Made by a program: the position numbers and the translations under genes. 64,000 nt of DNA from Hermatobates lingyangjiaoensis (Eukaryota; Arthropoda; Insecta; Hemiptera; Hermatobatidae), in contig JAPFBL010000605.1 in the NCBI GenBank assembly GCA_026182355.1, forward strand, positions 1 through 64,000. Reading direction: 5' to 3'. Shown here piece after piece: positions 37,401 to 46,961 of the stretch. Under the pieces are notes generated by a model, which saw nothing but the letters and a program-made list of their open reading frames with translations, did not search any database and was not told the origin of the DNA. How positions within the stretch are numbered: position 1 is the first letter of the stretch; every line of letters begins with the position of its first letter.

Positions 37401-40400
37401 ATGTCGAAATGAACACAAAACCACAGAAGTCGAAATGAACACCGGCACAACAGAAGTCGAAATGAACACAGCACCACAGAAGTCGAAATGAACACAGAAC
37501 TACAGAAGTCGAAATGAACACAGAACCACAGAAGTCGAAATGAACACAGAACCACAGAAGTCGAAATGAACACAGAACTACAGAAGTCGAAATGAACACA
37601 GAACTACAGAAGTCGAAATGAACACCGGCACAACAGAAGTCGAAATGAACACAGCACCACAGAAGTCGAAATGAACACAGAACCACAGAAGTCGAAATGA
37701 ACACAGAACCACAGAAATCGAAATGAACACAGAACCACATAAGTCGAAATGAACACCGGCACAACAGCTCAAGCTTATGGGATGTCCATAAACAACAAAC
37801 GAATTTAACGTGTCCCCCAAACATACACTGCTTTGCTTAGCACCAAACGGTTGAAACACCCAGATCGAATAACAGGTAAACAAACAAACTGGCGAAGAAA
37901 GAATAATAGTCAGGAATACAATACTCATTACACAGAATAACAAGTTTTCGAATTTAAGGTAACTGCGTTTGACAATACAAACAGTATACACTATTTTATT
38001 CCAACAAAAATTAGCTAGAGTAACAAGTCTTCGCAGTTTTATTTAAAACACTCGTATTTACATAAAAATTTGTTTCGTCATATTTCATTTATTAAGTAGA
38101 GTTGCAGTTATTATCCAATTGGCCTTTATAAATACTTTGATTTTAAATCTACTTACCATTGGAATTTTGGATATTGAGAGCCTTCAAAGATTCTTTATAT
38201 TTTAGTGGCCAAATAATAGATTTCTCTAATTCCTTTTTTATCTACAAAAAATAATATAAGGGTATTAAGGTATTAATTAATGTATTAAAATTAAGGGTAT
38301 TAAGTTATATAATGCTAACTCATTCTATAAATAATGCTTTTATGCTATAAAATATACGAAATACTCCAAAACCGAAGTATTAATTATATTAAATTACGCG
38401 AGAAAGGAGGAAGGGAAAGCAGTATGTTAAATGAAAGCAGGCTGGTTTTGAAGACAAAAGAAACAAAGTATAATCAAAGAAATAATAACAATAATTGTAG
38501 GGTAAAAAGCTAATAAAATAGTCTCCACATATAGAAATAATAGTATAAACAACGCATTTCGAACACATAGTGTTCTTCTTCAGGCATTAACTAAGGGTGA
38601 GGTGATAGTACAACTGTACCATAGACACTTACCCTTAGTTAATACCTGAAGAAAAACACTATGTGTGTGAAATAAGTTGTTTATACCATTAAATTTCTAC
38701 ATATGGACACTATTTCATTAGCCTTTTATCCTACAATGAGTAAATACCACATAATAACTGATTGCACTACCTTAGAACAATAATTGTAAACAATAGCATT
38801 GAATAATAATAATAATCTTAGTGAATGAGTAACATATTTAAAAAAAATACACCCTAAAAAATTAGAGGTAAAGAAAAATAAAAACGTGAAAAAAACGTTC
38901 GGCGATGAAGATTGAGTACCACAGTTGATCTGACACCAAGGTCACTGTGCACTCTTAAACAGGGGAGGTAGTGCCTCACCTAAGAATCTTGGAAATGAAA
39001 GCATGTAAAAAGAATTATAAAGATTTAAATGCTTCCATTTATCCAGTTAATTGTACTGTAACGGTTTTTTAGTTCTCTTTACCAGTTTTAGATTGTTATT
39101 TATTCAAAATCACTGGATTTTCATGGTTATTGTTTAGATACTTAAAGGAAATGTGAGGTGACATTACCAACTGTTGTGCCTCTCGATTGGTTTGCGCAAA
39201 GATTGTTAAATATACTGGCATGCTCTACAGTGATACTGTATTTCTTGCCCCTCTATATGTTGCTATTAAAATGTTTACACACTTTTCCTATAATAACTAA
39301 ATTTATAATGGTCATTGTTTTTTTTTTTTTTTGGTCAGCAATGGTCTTAGTACTTTCCTGTGCTGAGTGATCACAAAAGTCCTGCAGAGTCACAAAGTGT
39401 GACACGCAGTTCTCCTGCTTCATGTTAGGGGCTGCCTGTCGCTACAAGGATTCTTTTAGTGACTCGGCAACAGAATAGTTAAAAACAGCATGCTAAATCT
39501 AGCAAGAGAAGTCCAGCCAACCATTTCTTTTTTACATGCATATTGTTATTACCACTGAGGTTAGTATGATTAATATTAGAAATAGAAAAACCCGTCATAC
39601 CTCGTAAGTTGATATCGGAGATGTTGGAGCGCTTTCGGATCTTGTCCATCTTCGTTCGCAGAACGAAGTCGTCATACGAGGTATGACGGTTTTTTCTATT
39701 TCTAATATTAATCATTTCTTTTTTTTTTTACCTTCCTCATTTTCGAATTGGAGGATTACATACCTAAACTTAAAACAATAAAATTTTATTTGTGACTTTA
39801 TAAACATAACCCGTTAGCTCTTGCCTTTCCAGTGAATAAGCTAATCTGTAAGGTTCATATTTTCGTAAATCTGACTGTGATAAAGTCAGTCGTGACAAAG
39901 TCACCTCCCATGAACCTCATCACACATTATTGCTCTTCAGGCAGCATGAGTGCTAATATTATTTATTTTCTTAAATGGTGTAAAATCATTCTATTAAATT
40001 TTTAATTATTGTAAGAACCCTTACATCAAGTTACAAACTTGTCTCACCTTGTAAAGACCACCCAACAAGTCCATACTGAAATCTGGTTTAGTCACATTCC
40101 CTACTTGACAACCCTTAAGGGACGAAGGTCTCAATTGTTGAATATTACGATGAATTATCTTCTTTAGTTCAACTTGATCAGATCTAAAATCAAAATCATT
40201 AATTTTTTAAAAAAAAAAATGAACCTCATACAAAAAGATATTAACACAATCTTAGATTACAATTCAAATTAGGTTCTTGAGGATTTGGTCCAATGAATTA
40301 ACTACTGATTATAAGCCGACGTTTCGCCAAAAGTTTTTGGGCATTTTCAAGGTTTTTTTTTTGAAGAAAATTATTTTCGTTACATATATTTATCTAGCAG

Positions 40401-43400
40401 CTGTTTTAGATCAATAATTTTCCTTCAAAAAAAAAACTAAATGATTCTAAACGATTTAGAACATTATGTTAAACCTCTTTTAACATAACGAACAACAACA
40501 TACTACATTTCCCATGTTTTAAACATTATCAAAAAAAAAAGTCTATTTACCCTACTAAGAACTAAATGCCCGTCAAAAGTCACTAGGATTTGTCAAGGCT
40601 TGAAAGATATTTAAAAAAAAAATTTTTTGGACTAAATTCTCAAAAACCCAGTTTGAATTGTAAGAATAAGTGGTCAAGAAGTTATATCAATGTTAAGTTA
40701 GTTATAATCTTAATTTACGTTAAAACTTTCCCAGATTTATGAACTTTTACACCTAATAGTTTTAAGATTTTTTTTAAAACTGTCTTCGAAGCACAAAACA
40801 CAAAACTACTTCGACACAGCTGGAGTTAGTTGCCAACTGGAGTTGTGTTCTTTGTCTAGGGATGGCGCTTACCCGGGAGGAAAGTAATCTCAATGTTGTG
40901 TCATCTTGTGTAGACACACCTTTTTCCATACCAGGTAAATATGTTAATCTTTTTTTTTTTTTTTTTTTTGGAAGATATTGGCTGTTATGAGCAGACCCTC
41001 AATGAAAAGGTCTGCGCTCTGGCCTGAGATTAGTTCATGATTGGTATCATGGTATGACAAACGATGTAACCAGTCAATTCTAAGTACCTTCAAGATTCAA
41101 TTATAAGTAAAAATGTATACATGTTTACGCAAAATGTTGACTCAATTTTGATATTTTACTCCTTCATTCTCCTTTTCATCCTGAACATCCTCTTTACCCC
41201 TTTTTGACAAGTCACTACCTGCTTATCTCACTGACTTTTTTTTACTTCTTTCATAAGTATTTTTAAAGACGTGGGTAATTAGTATTTAAAAAGCATGTAT
41301 ATCTAATATCTCAACATTGATAAAATACAATAAAGTAATACTTTTTAATTATGAATACTTCAAAAACATACATTTGAATGCATCAAAATATTGAACTGAA
41401 GTCATACCTAAATTGTGGATACCTCTGCAGATCTCTTTCCACTTTGTTTACTAACAAGACCAGATCGGTTAAGAGAAAGCCTGGTGTTGACTCAGACATG
41501 GTTTGCAAAAGGTCAGGGCTTAAGTTAATCTTATTACAGAGATTCTCAAGAATTTCAGCACGATCTGATTCAGTTGGAATACACATATGAATCTGAAATA
41601 AAGAAAAATTATTTCATAAGTTATGTCAAGAAATATTATTGATTTAAGACAGCGTTATTTATTTCAAAAATTGATAGATTTAATATTAATTGTGTGACAT
41701 TTAAATGATGTTATGCTATAAGAAGAGTGCATATCCTATGAGTCGGAGTCCGAAGGTATAATTTTTGTTTCCGTTATTAATATTAAGAAACAGAAAGTTT
41801 AAGTTCTGGTATCCTATGAGTCGGAGTCAGAAAGTATAATTTTTTTTCCGTTATTAAGATTCAGGAACAGAAAGTTTAAGTTCTGGTATCCTATGAGTCG
41901 GAGTCAGAAGCAATGTTCCTTCTAATTTTTCACGTATACACTAGGCATACACACAAGCTCCCTGAGCAAACTGAGGACCATTGTGAGCAACATCACCGCT
42001 AAAAAAAAAGACAAAAATCGGAAAAATTGAATGTGTAAATGTTATATGTGAGAGTCCTGCTTTGGTATGGCTGAGGGTCTTGTTCTGGAAGATATGAGAC
42101 ATATAAACCTTTCAGACATAACATTTTGCTCACATTAAAACATTTATATTTTGCACAATGACGTTTACGTTGATTTTTGTATACGCTGGATAGATTTTTT
42201 TGTGAGCCAAGAATGTGCAGGCAGTGCGCGCAGCTTAGAGGGAACATTAGTTAAAAGGTATAAATTTTGTTTCGGTTATTAAGATTGGGAATGAAACAGT
42301 TTATGTTCTGGCATCCTAGAAACCCAGATTTCAATCTGAAAATGTAGCATTCTAATCTGAAACCCTCATTATAACTCCAGTATCTGGTCATACTGTAAAC
42401 ATTTTTATCAAGAACTATTTATATAACACAATTAAAAAAAACAAAATATGCATAACTGATGCATTTTCAACACAGACATATGTAAGGAGAAAGAGCATGC
42501 ATTTATGCTTTTAATAAAAGAGTGAAACTATATTTACGCTTTGTTAACACATAATTAAAACTTAATAAAACACCTAAACCTCTTGTGTTTTTCTGTAATA
42601 GTGTAACATTGTTCAAATTGATTAAATGTTGTTCCCCTGTCCGTGAAGCCGGTAAACTTGAGGTCAAATATAAAAACGAAGTTTCCTATTGAAATTGTTT
42701 AAAACTTCTGTCACTGCTTCAGATTGCCCACTAGTTCCACTCCTTGGGATGTGGCTATTGCTTCAGTAGCGGTTTGTCCAAGAATAAATCTGAATATGGT
42801 CTTGAGTTACAGAGTTGTGAAGGAAAAGACATAGTAAAATGAAGTCAGTATTACCATGACCACGTGTACTCCTGAAAGCTGTCTTGTAGTTAAATTCAAG
42901 TAAAAACTGTCAGCAGAAAAAAAATAAGTTGTCTTAAAAGAGTTAAATACTACTGATACGAAGAGCACGCGGAATCGGAACTTTTTCAGGTATTGGAACC
43001 GAAATTGGAAATTTTTTATGAAATCTCCGATTCTGAAAACAATTCTTTTGAATTTGTATGTTTGAAACTCTATTTTCGATTCCAAGTATGGTAATAATAA
43101 AAAGCTAAAATTTTGTTTGACAATTTAAAGTATCAGTACAATCTATAATTAATTAATAGTAAATTATAACTAATTTATTTCATATCATAAGATGTTTTTG
43201 TCATTCATTAATTGTGCAATGTGTTATAGTGTGGTATTTACTCTTATTGGGGGAAATCATTAAGTCTCCACATAAAAAAGTTTATTATAAAAACTAAACA
43301 ACGCGTTTAGAACACTATACACTTCGATTAATTTTAAATTAATTCGCATCAATGTTTCTAAAGCTCATAAATAATATATTTTTTAGTTGTAATCTGACGA

Positions 43401-46400
43401 AGAACATCAAGCGTTCGAAACGCATTGTTTTGGTTTTTATAATAAACTTTTTTGTGTGGTGACATAATACTTTCCCCAACATGAGATGTTTTTTTATTTT
43501 TTTTTTCCATATAATAAAATGATTTGTTCACATCCTCAATAGTTGATTAATAAATGTATTTTATCTATAAATCATTTGTTTTTAAACCTGCTTCAAGGTC
43601 TGAAAATAAGCATAATTCGTTGCAGGTAATCGAAAGTTTAATGCAGTATGGGGACTCGTATTGGAATCGTCCCATCACTGTTAAACATTATACTAGTGAT
43701 TTGTGATTCGTAATAAGTATAAATTTTCGTTCTTAATACATTTTATAATTTTTTTAAGACCCCACAATACATCCATTAGTTGTTTCTTAATCTTACTGTG
43801 TACAGATACAGATTGTACAGTGTACACTTAAGATTACAGATTGTAATCTGTCTGCTTTATTAAAAGAATGCACAAATAAAGTGAGTACAAAATAAAGAGC
43901 AGCAAAACAAAACGAAATATCATTCGTTTTTACACCCAGGTAGACAAAATCAAAATTCAAGCAAAAAAAGTAAATTGAAAGATAACACAACAGTTAGATG
44001 GAATAAACTGACAAGACTCTAAATATAGAAACAACATAGAATATCATAATAGTTAACAAATAAGTAAACAAATTCTTCTTGATTCGTCAACATTAAGCAC
44101 ACTCAAAAGTTAGAGCAGGTTTAGCAGTATGCCAACTACTAATGAATCAGTAGCAGAAATATAACTTAAAAGTACCTCAATAGAAAAACGACTCCCAGTT
44201 CTTAAAGCAGGATTCACTCTATGAGGAGAATCAGTGGTAGCTACTATAATCACATTGGGAAAACTTGATATCACATCCAAAGCGTTCATTAAATTATTTA
44301 CTTCCTTTTTATTTAAAACATCAATTTTCTCCAAAAGTAAAACACATAAACCTGAAATAACCATAAACAAATTAGCAGTTTTGTCACTTGCAAAAAGTAT
44401 AAGTTTTAAAACTTTAAAAAAAGTTCAAAGATAAAACTCATTTAATAAAACATTACGAACACAAAGCAAAAATTCTGCACCAATCCATCAAAGTTCTATT
44501 TTTAAATAAAATAATATAAATGGTTAACTTTTATTTCGTAGCATTGCATAATAAGAAATGCTTAATCGTACTGCAAGCAAGCTCATGATCATAAATGATA
44601 AGCAATCAATTATGTTAACTGATTGCACGTTACTTAGGCAGGGTTGATTTCACGAAGTTATTATATTGTTAATTATCAGGTGATCATTAAACGCATAAAA
44701 GGGTTTATAAACGCATACCAAATGTACATTAAAATTAGTTAACTATAAACATTCCCCCATAACTACTATTTAATGCACTAAATTTTCCATGTGTATCTAA
44801 TTAACTTACAAAAAATGTAGCTAAAATAGGTTACATTTACTTACATGTAAAAATAGCATGATTTTGTAAAACTTTGAAATTTTAAACGAAAAGGTAAACA
44901 AATTAGACATAAATGCAGGTGTAAATTAACAGTTGTTCTTTTCCATATTAAGGACAATGAATCTGTTAAATTTCATTATCTTTTAAAACGGTTTAACTAG
45001 TTGGTGGATTATAAAATTTTGGATACACAATAACCCATAGACTTCACCTCTATCCAAGTTTATTATAAATAACCCCATCAGAATAAGACATAATAAACAA
45101 TCAACCTAATAAAATTATTTTTTTTTTACGGCTACTACACTTTGCCACATAAGATGAAAATATAACTGAGATTATTATCTACAAAAGATGGCCAGAAGAA
45201 GGTATGGTACTTCTTAGGCAAGATAGTAACAAACAGTGGAAGGTAACATTATAATCAATTTATATTTTATAACTTAGCTCATAAAATTCCCAACCATAAA
45301 AATCTTAATTGGTAGTTATATTGGCATGTTTTGGTCATTTAAGAGAATTTAGAAACCTTACAAACCAACTGGAAATATTAATAATCACTTCATTTAATTT
45401 TAATCTGTGCAAGATATATTTTATTTGAAATGATAGAAATTGTTGGAGAATAACCTGAATCTGATTCTTTGGACAATTCTGAGGCTAACCGGATTTTTTG
45501 TTTCAAGTAATATTGCATTCCTTCTATACTTCTGTTTTCTAAACTGCATATCAGAAGAACAGAACGGTGATCATGACAAACTTTTTGAACTAAAGTTTTC
45601 TTTCCAGAACCTCCAGGACCAATAAGAAGCACCTAATTAAATTTAAAAAAAAAAGAAATAAAAAAACTAGTGATTATTACAGTTTGAAAGAAAACAACAA
45701 AGAAAATAAGATATTTATAACATACCTGAGCAAACAGTTTAGAATTCAATGAATTATCTTGGGTATATAATTTTCTATTCAAAAGTACTTGTTCTAAGGA
45801 TTTCATAGAAGCTTTTTGATTAAAAACTGATCGTACAGGCAATCCACAATACAACTGTTTATAAGTTTCTTCACTAATTACTTTTTCAATTTTTATGTCA
45901 CTCATTGAATTTATTTTCCCATATTCCTTCGAACAACTAACGATTTTAATGCAATGAATACTAAGATGATCTAAGGCTTTAATTTTGCTAATATTTATGA
46001 CTGAAGTAGAACAAATCACAAACAATTGCAAAATATCCTTCAAAATATTAATGAAATCATTCGATATTACTTGACGATCAAATGGGCTCTTGAACACAAG
46101 AATAATAGAAAGTCTTTTAATTATGTTTATTTTAGGTATCAATTCAATTTCTTCTTCATTGATGAAATTAATACTTTGATTGAAAGCTAGATCTTCATAT
46201 TTTCCACAGATTTCAACAACTTCATTCACTATGCAATAGTTTGGATGTAAATGATTTTTTGACCACAGACGGCACAAATATAAGCGTTTACCCATATGAA
46301 TTCTAACATATTTTCCAATTAGACCACTGCATTTTCCCTCACCAACATAAAATCTCTGAATATCTATCAAATCCGAATTACAAGGTAATGTTCTTAAGTT

Positions 46401-46403
46401 CAT
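25352..46403 (-). CDS. AFG2B: AFG2B/SPATA5L1-type tandem AAA ATPase (10 exons)
   Basis: Spliced gene; exons in transcription order: 46403-45726, 45632-45455, 44351-44176, 41592-41408, 40183-40048, 38241-38157, 35322-35122, 32077-31962, 29928-29768 and 25442-25352, all phase-compatible (669 codons), plus a possible last exon at 25100-24984. AFG2-type ATPases extract a factor from pre-60S ribosomes and act with AFG2A in a hexameric complex; that role is family knowledge. Order: N-domain (1-226), AAA D1 (about 220-350), AAA D2 (about 440-669). D2 is canonical: GPPGCAKTS (485-493), ILFIDEID, sensor GATNRP and RPGRLDK. D1 is degenerate: GPGGSGKKT (231-239) and VLLLEKID where a DE pair is expected. 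The start is the first in-frame ATG after a stop at 46545. Intron 8 has a GC donor. Introns are full of mobile DNA. Head to head with ATP23. Confidence 0.88.
25467..25699. repeat. 33-bp minisatellite next to a splice acceptor
   Basis: Seven copies of aaagataaggcgctct + taggaactcaagtattc inside intron 9 of the AFG2B-type gene. Only about 24 bp separate it from the exon 10 acceptor. Confidence 0.95.
26097..27797. mobile_element. ~1.7-kb element with palindromic ctttactataagtaaag ends (tentative)
   Basis: The left side starts with actttactataagtaaag and gtgatcgtgaaaa...ctcgagattttgacgg. The right side ends acttatagtaaagttgag followed by aggccactcc. The left end recurs twice, inverted, at 58010-58215, and the right end at about 59625-59660. 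Shared termini suggest a non-autonomous DNA element within intron 9; no transposase seen. Confidence 0.4.
28454..28915 (+). pseudogene. Helitron PIF1-like helicase fragment
   Basis: Plus-strand translation gives [18 protein letters not shown], a [11 protein letters not shown] stretch, a stop, then [19 protein letters not shown] and [13 protein letters not shown]. This follows the C-terminal order of Helitron helicases (NGTRL, GK.VLIPR, FAMTINKSQGQT, HGQLYVALSRV). One in-frame stop interrupts it and there is no upstream Rep or helicase core. It lies antisense in intron 9 of the AFG2B-type gene and is better preserved than the copy at 16690-17095. Confidence 0.8.
29065..29425 (-). repeat. tRNA-derived SINE, full length
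   Basis: On the minus strand: gccaggttagctcagtgg (A box), ggggttcgatacccacc (perfect B box), cloverleaf-like acceptor pairing, then the same body as 21838-22193 (ggcaaaatttaagactc, caacaggtaatgtgg). Located in intron 9. Confidence 0.85.
29430..29680. repeat. Foldback element, family D
   Basis: Inverted arms: attagaaatagaaaaaacc / ttttttctatttctaatat and gatatcggagacgttgg / ccaacgtctccgatatc. The loop carries CGAAGA, one T, GGA...TCC and GAAAGCG. The short open frames on both strands here are translations of this palindrome. Confidence 0.85.
29768..29928 (-). CDS. AFG2B: AFG2B-type exon 9 (D2 sensor 1 and arginine fingers)
   Basis: 161 nt, acceptor tttacag, donor gttagt. Encodes [15 protein letters not shown] and [17 protein letters not shown]. 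Sensor Asn and both arginine-finger arginines are present. Confidence 0.93.
30340..30560. repeat. Foldback element, family A
   Basis: Palindrome with arms caatgttcaaaccacaa (30382) and tagtggtttgaacattg (30533). The right arm has gactccgacaaagaccg and a hairpin but a mutated core. Flanked by (TA)n; in intron 8. Confidence 0.8.
30600..30815 (+). pseudogene. PLE N-terminal protein remnant in a small foldback
   Basis: The plus-strand frame ends [23 protein letters not shown], of which [13 protein letters not shown] resembles the FNRTC..EGLLPKY module at 12165-12215. The upstream part is an inverted copy (aaataccttgattattttt / aaaatatgcaaggtattt). (TA)n on both sides. Confidence 0.4.
30803..31210. 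repeat. Foldback element, family G
   Basis: Terminal inverted arms gaattaaataccacaat (30804) and attgtggtatttaattc (31184), with aatatatattaattaaaat next inside. The interior holds ctctgatgatgtaacg...cgttac, a CTGATGA plus T plus hairpin variant without the following GAAA. Confidence 0.75.
31433..31482. repeat. (AAT)n microsatellite
   Basis: About 16 uninterrupted AAT/ATA triplets within intron 8. The Tyr-rich minus-strand frame over it is an artefact of the repeat. Confidence 0.95.
31962..32077 (-). CDS. AFG2B: AFG2B-type exon 8 with GC splice donor
   Basis: 116 nt, acceptor gttacag. Encodes [16 protein letters not shown] and [13 protein letters not shown] up to EPGM. The only phase-consistent donor is ATG|gcaagt, a GC donor. 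The nearby gtataa option would put exon 9 into a stop. Confidence 0.88.
33148..33640. repeat. Foldback family B with ~250-bp loop
   Basis: Arms gtctccacatataaacatt (33171) and its inverse near 33560. Core complement gttcttcttcaggcatt at 33221 and gcctaaagaagaacac at 33504. Right terminus taccctacaatgagtaaa. Within intron 7. Confidence 0.85.
34244..34977 (+). mobile_element. Helitron, composite of three truncated copies
   Basis: Starts tctctatatgtaaata (TC end). The 5' segment tctgtctgtccgctatag recurs at about 34268, 34561 and 34821, so three 5'-containing units are stacked. The final 3' end shows the hairpin cccgggcaacgccggg followed by ttagt, a CTRRT-like terminus. No coding. Lies in intron 7. 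Confidence 0.7.
35122..35322 (-). CDS. AFG2B: AFG2B-type exon 7 (D2 Walker A to Walker B)
   Basis: 201 nt, acceptor acacag, donor gttagt. Encodes [32 protein letters not shown] and ILFIDEI. All catalytic residues of the second AAA domain are present. Confidence 0.96.
36181..36260. mobile_element. hAT-type terminus (tentative)
   Basis: cagggtttctcaaccact followed by ctgccgcgagatactcg resembles the CAGNGGTTCTCAACC end of hAT elements. The other end was not located. Confidence 0.35.
36493..37166 (+). mobile_element. Tigger/pogo-type element, internally deleted
   Basis: Imperfect terminal inverted repeats, cagtaaaacctccgctgac on the left and the inverse of cagtgatacctcagctcac on the right, each next to TA (36491-36492, 37167-37168), the usual TA duplication. 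Encodes only the N-terminus of a transposase. In the intron between exons 6 and 7 of the AFG2B-type gene. Confidence 0.85.
36708..36878 (+). pseudogene. Tigger transposase N-terminal fragment (CENP-B-like HTH)
   Basis: 56 codons from the first ATG. Contains [18 protein letters not shown] and [12 protein letters not shown], the CENP-B/Psq helix-turn-helix of pogo-type transposases, then a stop. The DDE domain is absent. Confidence 0.8.
37388..37762. repeat. 26-bp minisatellite
   Basis: About fourteen copies of a ~26-bp unit containing agaagtcgaaatgaacac, some with an accggcacaa variant. The unit is not a multiple of three, so the long Phe/Cys-rich minus-strand frames over it are repeat artefacts. 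In the intron between exons 6 and 7. Confidence 0.95.
38157..38241 (-). CDS. AFG2B: AFG2B-type exon 6
   Basis: 85 nt, acceptor tttgtag, donor gtaagt. Encodes [17 protein letters not shown] and [11 protein letters not shown], the pre-sensor segment leading into the D2 P-loop. Ends in phase 1. Confidence 0.9.
38497..38780. repeat. Foldback element, family B
   Basis: Starts attgtagggtaaaaagc (38496) and ends in the inverse plus gagtaaataccacataat. Core gttcttcttcaggcatt and its inverse around 38610. In intron 5. Confidence 0.85.
39535..39720. repeat. Foldback element, family D
   Basis: attagaaatagaaaaaccc...cgtcatacctcg and the inverse tacgaggtatgacgg...ttctatttctaat. Partial deletion of the right arm. 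In intron 5. Confidence 0.8.
40048..40183 (-). CDS. AFG2B: AFG2B-type exon 5 (D1-D2 linker)
   Basis: 136 nt, acceptor gattttag, donor gtgaga. Encodes [19 protein letters not shown] and [16 protein letters not shown], matching the linker that carries PSS and the GGL of the D2 start in AFG2-type proteins. Confidence 0.88.
40300..40440 (-). repeat. Dispersed repeat, family E (PLE-like core)
   Basis: Minus strand: TTGAAAA, one T, GCC...GGC hairpin, GAAACGTCGG, then ttataatcagtagtt. Related to 54600-54775 and 55270-55460. Confidence 0.6.
41408..41592 (-). CDS. AFG2B: AFG2B-type exon 4 (D1 lid)
   Basis: 185 nt, acceptor atttcag, donor gtatga. Encodes [18 protein letters not shown] and [17 protein letters not shown], the helical lid of the first AAA module. 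Ends in phase 2. Confidence 0.93.
41732..41910. repeat. ~77-bp direct repeats
   Basis: Three starts of tatcctatgagtcggagtc (41732, 41810, 41887) with gaaacagaaagtttaag between. A diverged fourth piece lies near 42250-42320. In intron 3. Confidence 0.85.
43225..43490. repeat. Foldback element, family C
   Basis: Arms aaaaagtttattataaaaac (43274) and gtttttataataaactttt (43433). Core CTGACGA, one A, GAAC...GTTC, GAAACGC at 43393-43423. Left terminus gtgcaatgtg...tatttactc. In intron 3. Confidence 0.8.
44176..44351 (-). CDS. AFG2B: AFG2B-type exon 3 (D1 Walker B, degenerate)
   Basis: 176 nt, acceptor atttcag, donor gtactt. Encodes [33 protein letters not shown] and GSRFSIE. The Walker B pair normally DE is EK, and the sensor-1 GATN is VATT. 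Arginine-finger positions keep R...SRF. Confidence 0.95.
45455..45632 (-). CDS. AFG2B: AFG2B-type exon 2 (D1 Walker A)
   Basis: 178 nt, acceptor atttaattag, donor gttatt. Encodes [18 protein letters not shown] and continues to [11 protein letters not shown]-loop shape GxxxxGK is kept, but the next residue is Lys instead of Thr/Ser. Confidence 0.94.
45726..46403 (-). CDS. AFG2B: AFG2B-type exon 1 (N-domain)
   Basis: 678 nt, exactly 226 codons, donor CAG|gtatgt. The N-terminus reads [16 protein letters not shown] and continues [18 protein letters not shown], in line with the N-domain of SPATA5L1-type proteins. First ATG after an upstream in-frame stop, with A at -3. Confidence 0.92.
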
Positions 46404-46699
46404 TGTGTGATATTTTAGAGAAATCCTAAAATAAATAGCTACAAAATGAAAATTAATATGGTCATTGATAAAACCACTCTCACAATTATAACTCACAGAT
46501 ATAACGATTATAGGTTTTATATAGATAAATTCATGGTCAATTCCTTAACACTACCTTTAGACTTCAAAATTCCCGGCTGAGAATTAGGAGGTTATAATTT
46601 TGGTTACTTGTAGCAGAGAGGTTTCAGAGGTACATTTCATATACTATCTGTGGGAAAGTGTTTAGTGTTTTATAAATAATTATATAATCATCAATGTAA
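46404..46699. promoter_or_regulatory. Bidirectional promoter region, AFG2B-type gene / ATP23
   Basis: 296 bp between two divergent start codons; both 5' UTRs must start inside or just beyond it. No TATA box is convincing on either side. A start-stop ATGTAA sits at 46694-46699 directly before the ATP23 ATG. Confidence 0.65.
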
Positions 46700-46961
46700 A
46701 TGAATCCAAAAATTGACCCTCAAGCCCAAAGGCAAGCCGATACTGCCTCTCTGGGTAATAAAAATCAACCTAATGAAGCTAATCCAGAAAAGTCTAATAT
46801 TAAAATTGAGGATGACCCAAGTAAATGGGGTTATGATTTGTACCCTGAAAGAAAAGGAGTATATTCTCCCACTTGGGGTAAAGTATTAACTGGATTGGGT
46901 GGTCATGAGGCAATGGACAAAATGAAGTGTGAGAAAAGAGTATACAAATGTTTCAAGACCA
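46700..46961 (+). CDS. ATP23: ATP23 exon 1
   Basis: 262 nt, donor A|gtaagt, phase 1. Encodes the poorly conserved N-terminus, then KWGYDLYPERKG and EKRVYKCFKT. The ATG is preceded immediately by ATGTAA. Confidence 0.95.

Noticed and set aside
37330..37991. Long Phe/Cys-rich minus-strand frames
   Set aside because: They are translations of a 26-bp minisatellite in three frames.
36181..39480. One large hAT element from 36181 to the odd sequence at 39350-39480
   Set aside because: The right side lacks a matching inverted terminus, and the Tigger copy plus minisatellite in between do not explain the distance.
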